Below the pieces are notes generated by a model. It saw only the letters and a program-made list of their open reading frames with translations, was not told the origin of the DNA and did no database searches. Below are positions 1 through 6,254 of a DNA stretch of 15,281 nt, one piece after another (within the stretch, counting starts at the first letter, position 1; each line of letters opens with the position of its first letter). The position numbers and the translations under genes are program-made. Where the stretch lies: assembly GCA_002353635.1 (NCBI GenBank), contig DEKA01000029.1:84728-100008 (forward strand), in the 5' to 3' direction. The stretch is from Lachnospiraceae bacterium UBA2734 (GTDB lineage: Bacteria; Bacillota; Clostridia; Lachnospirales; Lachnospiraceae).

Positions 1-789
1 GAGGGCGGCTGCTACGCAAAGGTCATCAACCTCGACAAGGATGCAGAGCCTGATATTTACAACGCCATCAAGAGAAATGCTCTTCTTGAGAACGTAACGA
101 TCGATGACAACGGCAAGCTCGATTTCGCCGACAAGAGCGTAACCGAGAATACACGTGTCTCCTATCCGATCGATCACATTGAGAAGATCGTCAAGAAGGT
201 TAACGGCAAGTCCGCAGGCCCCGATGCCGAGAACGTCATCTTCCTTTCCGCTGATGCGTTCGGTGTTCTTCCTCCGGTATCCATCCTGACACCTGAGCAG
301 ACCAAGTACTACTTCCTGTCCGGCTTCACAGCTAAGCTCGCAGGAACAGAGCGCGGCATCACAGAGCCCACACCTACTTTCTCCGCTTGCTTCGGCCAGG
401 CATTCCTGGAGCTGCATCCGACAAAGTACGCTGAGGAGCTCGTCAAGAAGATGGACAAGGTCGGCGCAAAGGCTTACCTTGTGAACACAGGCTGGAACGG
501 AACAGGCAAGCGTATCTCCATCAAGGATACCCGCGGCATCATCACAGCCATCCAGAACGGCGATGTGGCAAAGGCTCCTACAAAGAAGATCCCTTACTTC
601 AATTTTGAGGTTCCGACATCTCTTCCGGGCGTTGATCCCGCAATTCTCGATCCCCGCGACACCTACAAGGACGCTGCAGAGTGGGATGAGAAGGCAAAGG
701 ATCTGGCAGCAAGATTCCAGAAGAACTTCAAGAAGTATGAAGGCAATGCAGCAGGCAAGGCTCTTGTTGCAGCAGGCCCTCAGCTCTGA
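1..789 (+). CDS. pckA: Phosphoenolpyruvate carboxykinase (ATP), C-terminal half (partial)
   Basis: ATP-dependent PEP carboxykinase interconverts oxaloacetate + ATP and PEP + CO2 + ADP in the cytosol; in fermentative anaerobes it often runs toward oxaloacetate. The reading frame is open from the first base of the window and gives 262 residues; the family is about 530-540 residues, so roughly the N-terminal half, with the kinase-type P-loop, lies upstream. Visible family signatures are EGGCYAKVINL at the left edge, NTRVSYPI (conserved substrate-binding Arg), VIFLSADAFGVLPPV, the stretch from SGFTAKLAGTE to GITEPTPTFSACFG, and LVNTGWNGTGKR near the C-terminus. Lysine codons are almost all AAG and the codon use looks strongly biased, as expected for a highly expressed gene. 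It ends 31 bases before a strong terminator, so it is probably the last gene of its transcript. The family assignment is very secure. Confidence 0.97.
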   Translation, partial: EGGCYAKVINLDKDAEPDIYNAIKRNALLENVTIDDNGKLDFADKSVTENTRVSYPIDHIEKIVKKVNGKSAGPDAENVIFLSADAFGVLPPVSILTPEQTKYYFLSGFTAKLAGTERGITEPTPTFSACFGQAFLELHPTKYAEELVKKMDKVGAKAYLVNTGWNGTGKRISIKDTRGIITAIQNGDVAKAPTKKIPYFNFEVPTSLPGVDPAILDPRDTYKDAAEWDEKAKDLAARFQKNFKKYEGNAAGKALVAAGPQL

Positions 790-820
790 TCTTTACAGCT
801 TATATACGGTATTGATGCCG

Positions 821-856
821 GGAGGCACGGGCGGTTTCGCCCGTGCCTCCTTTTTC
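821..856 (+). terminator. Rho-independent terminator of pckA
   Basis: A perfect 13-base-pair stem (821-833 with 838-850, GGAGGCACGGGCG and its complement) with a GTTT loop is followed directly by TTTTT at 851-855. This is a textbook intrinsic terminator just after the pckA stop codon. Confidence 0.95.
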
Positions 857-898
857 GTATCTCTGTTTTTTCCATGCACTGTCTTCTCTTATTGAGGG

Positions 899-927
899 TG
901 GACCGCAGAGAACGGATATGGTACAGT
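899..927 (+). promoter_or_regulatory. Candidate promoter for the metallophosphoesterase unit
   Basis: TGGACC (899-904) and TACAGT (922-927) are 17 bases apart, and a TG dinucleotide at 919-920 makes an extended -10. Each hexamer matches the sigma-A consensus at four of six positions. It lies after the pckA terminator and would give a leader of about 125 bases before the start at 1060. The rest of 857-1059 holds no gene; only weak short inverted repeats are seen around 991-1026. Confidence 0.4.
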
Positions 928-1059
928 TTTGTCGGCTGTTATTGGACGTTCTGAGACGCTTAGCAACTTGGCCATCCCTCACAGAGTCGGATGATCCGCC
1001 CGGCAGGCAGACCTGTCTTCCGGATTTCTGATTTACGAGGGATGCTGAATTATTAACAT

Positions 1060-2046
1060 ATGGCAACATACGCAATCAGTGATATACACGGCGCATATGA
1101 GGAATTCATGCGCCTGCTTCGGAAAATCAATTTTCATTACGACGGGAGTGACACACTTTATCTCCTGGGAGATTACGGCGACTGGGGATTAATGTCCATG
1201 GAGACCATCCTCAAAGTAAAGGAGATGGATGAACAGTACCCGTTTGTCCACTGCGTCATGGGCAACCATGAAGAAATGTTTCTGGACACACTGCATTCAG
1301 GATATCGCGGCGGAAGTGACCCGGGGCCGCAGGCACTCAACTGGCTGTACGGCAACCGCGGCAGGGGCACATTTGAAGCGTTTCTGTCGATGGACCGCGC
1401 TGCGCAGGATGACCTGACGGGCTGGCTCGAGTCGCTCCGCCTCTCTTTTGATGCAGAGGCAGGAGGCGTGCACTACATGCTTGCGCATGCCTATCCTTAT
1501 TATTATGACGTGCAGTACAGTGAAAGAGAGGCGCTAAGGCACAGGACAGATGCACTGTGGAGGCGCCTGCTGATCAGAGAAAATCCATTCGGCGCGTACA
1601 GGGGAGACCGGCATTACGATATGCTGATCTGCGGACATACGATCTCGGACTATTACTATCAGCAGCTTCGCCTTGAGAGAAACTGGCCGTACAGAAAGCC
1701 TGCCCAGTCAGTGCGCAACCGCATTTTCCGCGGTGAAATGTTTACGGACATCGACTGCGGTGCAAAGTGTATGGATTTTGTGCCGGAGGAGAATGAGATC
1801 ATCCACACCGCAGCACTGCGCGCCCAGCTGGCAGCTCTTAGGCTCGACGACGGGGAGTCCTTCTATGTACACCGCCCTGCTGCGCAGTCTGCGTGCATTG
1901 AGCTGCCGTCTGTGTCTGTTCCGGATCTCCATCTGCGTGAATATCTGCAGGATTTTCACATACCCGCCGTACATTTCCAGGAGATGGCTGCGCCGGTTCT
2001 GCGGCAGGCGCAGGAAGCCGCAAAGAAAATCATGGGAGAGGATTAG
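1060..2046 (+). CDS. Calcineurin-like metallophosphoesterase (Ser/Thr phosphatase type)
   Basis: Predicted cytosolic metal-dependent phosphoesterase of 328 residues. The N-terminus carries the dimetal signatures in order: SDIHGAYEEF (DxH, residues 7-12), LLGDYGDWG (GDxxD-like, about 36-43), VMGNHEEMF (GNHE, about 66-73), an LAHAYPY segment near 141-147 and ICGHTISDYYY (GH motif, about 190). This spacing is that of bacterial PPP-type/diadenosine tetraphosphatase-like phosphatases. The substrate cannot be told from sequence; protein phosphoserine/threonine or dinucleoside polyphosphate are options known in the family. The C-terminal 90 residues (HRPAAQ onward) have no motif I recognise. The ATG at 1060 has a GAGGGA sequence at 1037-1042 as a distant ribosome site; no better start was seen. 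The next gene begins 6 bases after the stop and probably shares the transcript. Confidence 0.85.
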   Translation: MATYAISDIHGAYEEFMRLLRKINFHYDGSDTLYLLGDYGDWGLMSMETILKVKEMDEQYPFVHCVMGNHEEMFLDTLHSGYRGGSDPGPQALNWLYGNRGRGTFEAFLSMDRAAQDDLTGWLESLRLSFDAEAGGVHYMLAHAYPYYYDVQYSEREALRHRTDALWRRLLIRENPFGAYRGDRHYDMLICGHTISDYYYQQLRLERNWPYRKPAQSVRNRIFRGEMFTDIDCGAKCMDFVPEENEIIHTAALRAQLAALRLDDGESFYVHRPAAQSACIELPSVSVPDLHLREYLQDFHIPAVHFQEMAAPVLRQAQEAAKKIMGED

Positions 2047-2052
2047 AGCCGT

Positions 2053-2535
2053 ATGCTGAGTAATGTGGGACTGATCTGTCTCTTTTCTGTGATTCTGGCC
2101 GCCTTTGTTCTGGTCCTTGTTTTCCTGCACAGGCAGCACAAAAACCAGGCTATGACGGTCGATGACATGGAAGGACACGACTTCGAGTACTACTGTGCAC
2201 AGATTCTGCGCAGCAACGGCTTCGAGGATGTGCAGGTGACGAGAGGGAGCGGCGATTTCGGCGCAGATATTCTGGCATCGAAGGACGGCGTGACCTATGC
2301 GGTGCAGTGCAAGTGCTACGACTGGCCGGTGGGCGTTCCGGCGGTGCAGGAAGTCTTTGCGGGCAGAGCCTTCTATGACAGGATGGTCGGTGCAGTCATG
2401 ACGAACCAGACTTTCACGCGCCCTGCAAGGACGCTCGCGGACAAGCTGAATGTTCTTTTATGGGATCGGGATGTCCTGGCCTCCATGGGCGGACTTGATC
2501 TCAGGTCGTTTCCTCCGGAGGATACTGGAAGATAA
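2053..2535 (+). CDS. Membrane-anchored Mrr-type restriction-endonuclease-fold protein
   Basis: A 160-residue protein with one N-terminal hydrophobic segment (about residues 5-26), followed by basic residues (HRQHK), so the C-terminal domain should be cytosolic. Residues 36-150 match the Mrr_cat/PD-(D/E)XK pattern: MEGHDFEYYCAQIL with Glu45, RGSGDFGADIL with Asp68 and Asp72, and AVQCKCY with Gln85 and Lys87, the QxK catalytic motif of this fold. The proposed active site is complete. Stand-alone Mrr-like domains with a membrane anchor are common in Bacillota and mostly uncharacterised; DNA cleavage is inferred, not shown. The start overlaps no upstream stop, and GGGAGAGG at 2034-2041 inside the end of the phosphoesterase gene serves as ribosome site, suggesting coupled expression. 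Confidence 0.85.
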   Translation: MLSNVGLICLFSVILAAFVLVLVFLHRQHKNQAMTVDDMEGHDFEYYCAQILRSNGFEDVQVTRGSGDFGADILASKDGVTYAVQCKCYDWPVGVPAVQEVFAGRAFYDRMVGAVMTNQTFTRPARTLADKLNVLLWDRDVLASMGGLDLRSFPPEDTGR

Positions 2536-2552
2536 GAATACGTGAGATGTTC

Positions 2553-2576
2553 GGGGTACCGCATGCCCCTTTTGTT
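2553..2576 (+). terminator. Short intrinsic terminator after the Mrr-like gene
   Basis: GGGGTA (2553-2558) pairs with TGCCCC (2564-2569) around a five-base loop, with one T-G wobble, and TTTTGTT follows. The stem is short, so termination may be partial. Confidence 0.6.
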
Positions 2577-2577
2577 A

Positions 2578-2586
2578 TGCTATACT
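2578..2586 (+). promoter_or_regulatory. Extended -10 promoter of the transketolase-rpe-map operon
   Basis: TGCTATACT matches TGn-TATAAT at all but one base. No good -35 is visible 16-18 bases upstream, which is typical of extended -10 promoters. It lies just after the terminator of the previous unit and about 90 bases before the tkt-N start. Confidence 0.65.
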
Positions 2587-2675
2587 AAATAGGATTATGT
2601 CCTGATAACACAGGACGTGGATGAGGACAACAGCCTGTACACTGGATCTGCCTGCAGGCGGGGAAGGACGGAGAC

Positions 2676-3524
2676 TTGGATAATCTTGAGCTGAAGAAAA
2701 TCGCGAACAAGGTGCGAAAGGGCATCATTATCGGCGTGCATTCCGCAAAGAGCGGACATCCGGGCGGATCGCTTTCTGCTGCGGATATTCTTACCTATTT
2801 GTATTTTGAGGAGATGAATGTGGATCCTGACCGCATAAAGGATCCGGACAGAGACAGATTTGTGCTCTCGAAGGGACACTGCGCGCCGGGACTGTATGCG
2901 GCGATGGCGATCAAGGGATATTTTCCGTTCGAGGAGCTGACTACGCTGAGACACGTCGGCGCAAGACTGCAGGGACACCCTTCCATGCAGTATCTGCCGG
3001 GAATTGAGATGTCGACGGGCTCTCTTGGACAGGGAATTTCGGCGGCATGCGGCATGGCTCTGGCAGGCAGACTCGACGGCAGAAACTACCGCGTCTACAC
3101 TCTCCTTGGCGACGGCGAGCTCGAGGAGGGCGAGGTGTGGGAGGCGGCTATGTTCGCCGGTGCGAAGCACCTCGATCATCTCTGTATCATCGTCGACAAC
3201 AACGATCTGCAGATTGACGGACCAATTGCGGAGGTCAACGATCCGCATCCGATCGACAGGAAGTTTGAAGCTTTCGGCTGTCACGTGATCAATGTCTCGG
3301 ACGGCAATGATTTCGATCAGCTGCGCGCGGCTTTTGAGGAGGCGAAGACAGTCAAGGGAAAGCCGACTGCGATCATCGCAAAGACATTGAAAGGCAAGGG
3401 CGTCTCCTTTATGGAGAACGCTGTCGGCTGGCACGGCAAGGCACCCAATGACGAGCAGTTCAAGGTGGCCATGGCGGACCTCGACCGGATTGATGAGGAA
3501 CTGGAGAAAGGCGGTGCACAGTAA
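2676..3524 (+). CDS. tkt: Transketolase, N-terminal (thiamine diphosphate-binding) subunit
   Basis: First half of a split transketolase, which moves two-carbon ketol units between sugar phosphates in the non-oxidative pentose phosphate pathway. The 282 residues cover the pyrophosphate-binding domain: SGHPGGSLS (26-34), SKGH (65-68), TGSLGQG (114-120), and the thiamine diphosphate motif GDGELEEGE (from 145) ending in NN at 175-176. The Pyr domain is absent and is supplied by the next gene. The start is TTG at 2676: it gives the expected N-terminus LELKKIANKVR and has GGAAGG (2662-2667) at a good distance, while no ATG fits in frame. The stop TAA overlaps the ATG of the next gene (TAATG), so the two subunits are probably coupled and made in equal amounts. 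Confidence 0.95.
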   Translation: MDNLELKKIANKVRKGIIIGVHSAKSGHPGGSLSAADILTYLYFEEMNVDPDRIKDPDRDRFVLSKGHCAPGLYAAMAIKGYFPFEELTTLRHVGARLQGHPSMQYLPGIEMSTGSLGQGISAACGMALAGRLDGRNYRVYTLLGDGELEEGEVWEAAMFAGAKHLDHLCIIVDNNDLQIDGPIAEVNDPHPIDRKFEAFGCHVINVSDGNDFDQLRAAFEEAKTVKGKPTAIIAKTLKGKGVSFMENAVGWHGKAPNDEQFKVAMADLDRIDEELEKGGAQ

Positions 3525-4471
3525 TGGCAGAGGCGAAGAGGATCGCAACAAGAGAGGCTTACGGAAAGGCACTCGTCGAGTTCGGCGCACAGAACCCTGA
3601 CATCGTTGTTCTGGACGCAGATCTCGCAGGCTCGACAAAGACGGCCATGTTCCGGGATGCCTATCCGGACCGCCATTTCAACTGCGGAATTGCAGAGGCC
3701 AATATGATGGGCGTTGCGGCCGGACTGGCGGCAGCCGGCAAGATTGCGTTTGCCAGCTCCTTTGCCATGTTCGCAGCCGGAAGGGCATATGAGCAGATCC
3801 GCAATTCCATTGCCTATCCGAAGCTCAACGTCAAGATCGGCGCGACGCATGCCGGCATCAGTGTCGGTGAGGACGGCGCAAGCCATCAGTGCCTTGAGGA
3901 CATCGCACTGATGCGCGATCTCCCGAATATGGTGGTCATGAATCCCGCCGATGCTGTGGAGGCGAGAGAGGTCGTGAAGGCGGCTATTGAACACGACGGC
4001 CCCGTTTATATGCGCTTTGGGCGGCTCGCTGTTCCGGTGATCAACAACAAGCCGGATTATCATTTTGAAATTGGAAAGGGCGAGCTGCTGAAGGAAGGAA
4101 CGGATGTCACAATCCTTGCCACCGGCCTCTGTGTGGCGGCGGCTATCGATGCACTTCCTCTTCTTGCTGAGCATGGAATCAACGCCGAGCTCATCAATAT
4201 CTGCACGATCAAGCCGCTGGATGAGGACATCATCCTGCGCTCTGCAGCTAAGACGCACAGGGTTGTGACGGCAGAGGAGGCCTGGATCAGCGGAGGCCTT
4301 GGCGGCGCCGTTGCAGAGCTCCTCTCCGAGAAGCTCCCTACAAAAATGAAGAGAATCGGTATTGGCGACCGCTTCGGCGAGTCCGGTCCGGCACTTGAGC
4401 TCCTGGACAAGTACGGCCTGACGGGGAGCGGCATCGCACACACCGTAGAGGGATTTGTTCAGCAGCAGTAA
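3524..4471 (+). CDS. tkt: Transketolase, C-terminal (pyrimidine-binding) subunit
   Basis: Second half of the split transketolase, 315 residues, with the Pyr domain followed by the transketolase C-terminal domain. NCGIAEANMMG carries the conserved catalytic Glu (residue 58) that contacts the thiamine aminopyrimidine ring. THAGISVGEDGASHQ (109-122) and VYMRFGR (161-167) are sugar-phosphate and cofactor-pocket signatures. The TILATG-to-EEAWISGGLGGAVAE part (from about 190) is the C-terminal domain. It should form a complex with the N-terminal subunit encoded just upstream, with which it shares one base of sequence. DXP synthase has a similar fold, but that enzyme is normally a single chain of about 600 residues, and the adjacent rpe supports a pentose phosphate role. 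Confidence 0.95.
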   Translation: MAEAKRIATREAYGKALVEFGAQNPDIVVLDADLAGSTKTAMFRDAYPDRHFNCGIAEANMMGVAAGLAAAGKIAFASSFAMFAAGRAYEQIRNSIAYPKLNVKIGATHAGISVGEDGASHQCLEDIALMRDLPNMVVMNPADAVEAREVVKAAIEHDGPVYMRFGRLAVPVINNKPDYHFEIGKGELLKEGTDVTILATGLCVAAAIDALPLLAEHGINAELINICTIKPLDEDIILRSAAKTHRVVTAEEAWISGGLGGAVAELLSEKLPTKMKRIGIGDRFGESGPALELLDKYGLTGSGIAHTVEGFVQQQ

Positions 4472-4521
4472 AGAGCGCCGATCTCAGGATTGGGTGCTGA
4501 AAAGTCACGGGAGTTGTTAAA

Positions 4522-5223
4522 ATGATCAAACTGTCGCCGTCTATTCTTTCGGCCGATTTCGGATATCTTGCAGAGAATATTCAGGAATGCGCAGAAGCAG
4601 GCGCTCCTTATGTGCATGTGGATGTGATGGACGGACTGTTCGTGCCTTCCATTTCCATCGGCATGCCCGTCATAAAGAGTATTCGCAGACATACGGGGCA
4701 GGTGCTGGACGTGCACCTGATGATTCAGGATCCCATCCGCTACATCGATGCGTTCGCTGATGCCGGTTCGGACATCATCACATTCCATCTCGAGGCGGCC
4801 AAGGATCCTGGGGCGGTCATTGACGCCATTCATGCAAAGGGTAAAAAGGCGGGACTCTCCATTAAGCCGGCGACACCGGTTTCTGCGGCGGAGCCGTATC
4901 TGAAGAAGCTGGACATGCTGCTCATTATGAGTGTGGAGCCGGGCTTTGGCGGCCAGCAGTATATTCCCTCCTCAACGGAGAAAATCAGGCAGGCAAGGCA
5001 TCTCATAGACAGCGTCTGTCCCGGCGCCGACCTCGAAGTCGACGGCGGCATCAAGACAGGCAATGTGGAGATGGTGCTGGATGCAGGCGCAAATGTGATC
5101 GTTGCGGGATCGGCTGTTTTCGGCGGAGATATCCGTGCGAACACAAAGGCCTTTCTGGATATCGCCAAGAAGCGCCCGGAGGGCTGCCTGTATTATGGCG
5201 GCAGAAAAGAAGGGAAGATATGA
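4522..5223 (+). CDS. rpe: Ribulose-phosphate 3-epimerase
   Basis: Cytosolic TIM-barrel enzyme that interconverts ribulose 5-phosphate and xylulose 5-phosphate, a substrate of transketolase. The 233 residues open with LSPSILSADF, then VHVDVMDG (metal ligand His32 and catalytic Asp34), DVHLMI (His65), SVEPGFGGQ (138-145, phosphate loop) and EVDGGI (catalytic Asp174), ending with VAGSAVFG. All expected metal and catalytic residues are present. The last 15 residues (PEGCLYYGG onward) extend slightly past the usual end. The ATG at 4522 has GGGAG (4509-4513) as ribosome site. The stop overlaps the start of map in ATGA, so map translation is likely coupled. Sharing a transcript with tkt is consistent with a joint pentose phosphate role. 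Confidence 0.97.
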   Translation: MIKLSPSILSADFGYLAENIQECAEAGAPYVHVDVMDGLFVPSISIGMPVIKSIRRHTGQVLDVHLMIQDPIRYIDAFADAGSDIITFHLEAAKDPGAVIDAIHAKGKKAGLSIKPATPVSAAEPYLKKLDMLLIMSVEPGFGGQQYIPSSTEKIRQARHLIDSVCPGADLEVDGGIKTGNVEMVLDAGANVIVAGSAVFGGDIRANTKAFLDIAKKRPEGCLYYGGRKEGKI

Positions 5224-6107
5224 TCAAATTCGCAAATGAGAAGATGGACCGCAATGCACCGTGCTGGTGCGGAAGCGGGAAGAAATACAAGCACTGCCAT
5301 GAGGCATTTGATGAAAAGATCAGGGAGTTCGAGCTCAAGGGCGCAGTGGTGCCCGACAGAAGCCTGATCAAGACACCGAGAGACATCGAGGGCATCAAGG
5401 CGAGCGCAAAGATCAATATCGCCGTGCTCGACGAGGTCGGCAGCAAGATCCATGCGGGCATGACCACGCAGGAGATCGATGACATCGTCTACAACACAAC
5501 AGTAAAGATGGGCGGCATTCCGGCCGACCTCCATTATGAGGGCTACCCCAAGAGCGTATGCACATCCATCAACGATCAGGTGTGCCACGGCATTCCGTCC
5601 AAGGACGTTGTCCTGAAGGACGGGGATATCGTGAATGTCGACTGCTCCACGATTCTGAATGGATTTTTCTCGGACTCCTCCCGCATGTTCTGCATTGGAA
5701 ATGTGGATCCGTCGTGGAAAAAGCTCGTCGATGTGACGAAGGAATGTGTACAGATCGGCCTTGAGCATGTCATTCCGTGGACATATCTGGGCGATATGGG
5801 CAACGCAGTACATCAGCATGCGCTCGACAACGGGTACAGTGTCGTGCGCGAGATCGGCGGACACGGGTGCGGCCTGGAGTTCCACGAGGATCCGTATGTC
5901 AGCTATGTCTCTCTTCCGGGGACTGAGATGCTGATGGTGCCCGGCATGGTCTTTACGATTGAACCCATGGTGAATATGGGAACGGACGAAATTTTTCAGG
6001 ATGAGGGCAATGGATGGTCCATCTACACGGTGGACGGCAAGCCCTCTGCGCAGTGGGAAATTCAGGTGCTCGTCACGGAGACAGGACACGAGGTGCTCTC
6101 CTATTGA
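5220..6107 (+). CDS. map: Type I methionine aminopeptidase with N-terminal SEC-C zinc motif
   Basis: Removes the initiator methionine from new proteins. Residues 12-27 form a SEC-C motif, CWC-x8-CH (Cys15, Cys17, Cys26, His27), a zinc knuckle known from SecA tails and thought to help ribosome or substrate binding in this MetAP subgroup. The pita-bread catalytic domain follows: His123 in CHGIPS, metal ligands Asp141 (VNVDCS), Asp152 (FSDSSRMF), His215 (GGHGCG), Glu248 (TIEPMV) and Glu280 (QWEIQV), plus His222 in FHEDP. All five metal ligands are present. The 295-residue length fits the SEC-C form and is longer than the E. coli enzyme by about 30. The start overlaps the rpe stop by four bases. 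Confidence 0.97.
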   Translation: MIKFANEKMDRNAPCWCGSGKKYKHCHEAFDEKIREFELKGAVVPDRSLIKTPRDIEGIKASAKINIAVLDEVGSKIHAGMTTQEIDDIVYNTTVKMGGIPADLHYEGYPKSVCTSINDQVCHGIPSKDVVLKDGDIVNVDCSTILNGFFSDSSRMFCIGNVDPSWKKLVDVTKECVQIGLEHVIPWTYLGDMGNAVHQHALDNGYSVVREIGGHGCGLEFHEDPYVSYVSLPGTEMLMVPGMVFTIEPMVNMGTDEIFQDEGNGWSIYTVDGKPSAQWEIQVLVTETGHEVLSY

Positions 6108-6254
6108 TCCGGCAGCAGGGGTTCGGGCGGCCCGCAGGAGGCACTGAACACTCTCTTTTGAAAATATCTGCGGACCCGCACATGTTTTCCATGCAGGACC
6201 CGGATGGAGCAGCAAGGCAGCGGCAGGCGCACAGCGCAGCAGAAAGAGGCGCAT

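Noticed and set aside
2595..4441. Two long minus-strand frames (2595-3638 and 3317-4441) opposite the transketolase genes
   Set aside because: They overlap each other and conserved genes, and their translations show no domain; explained by codon bias of the plus strand.
3524..4471. C-terminal transketolase half as DXP synthase fragment
   Set aside because: DXS is normally one chain; pairing with a transketolase N-half and rpe fits a split transketolase.
6108..6254. T-box leader upstream of metG
   Set aside because: The 147-base gap is too short for a normal T-box plus antiterminator, and no T-box consensus or terminator was seen. A TTGAAA at about 6160 lacks a fitting -10.
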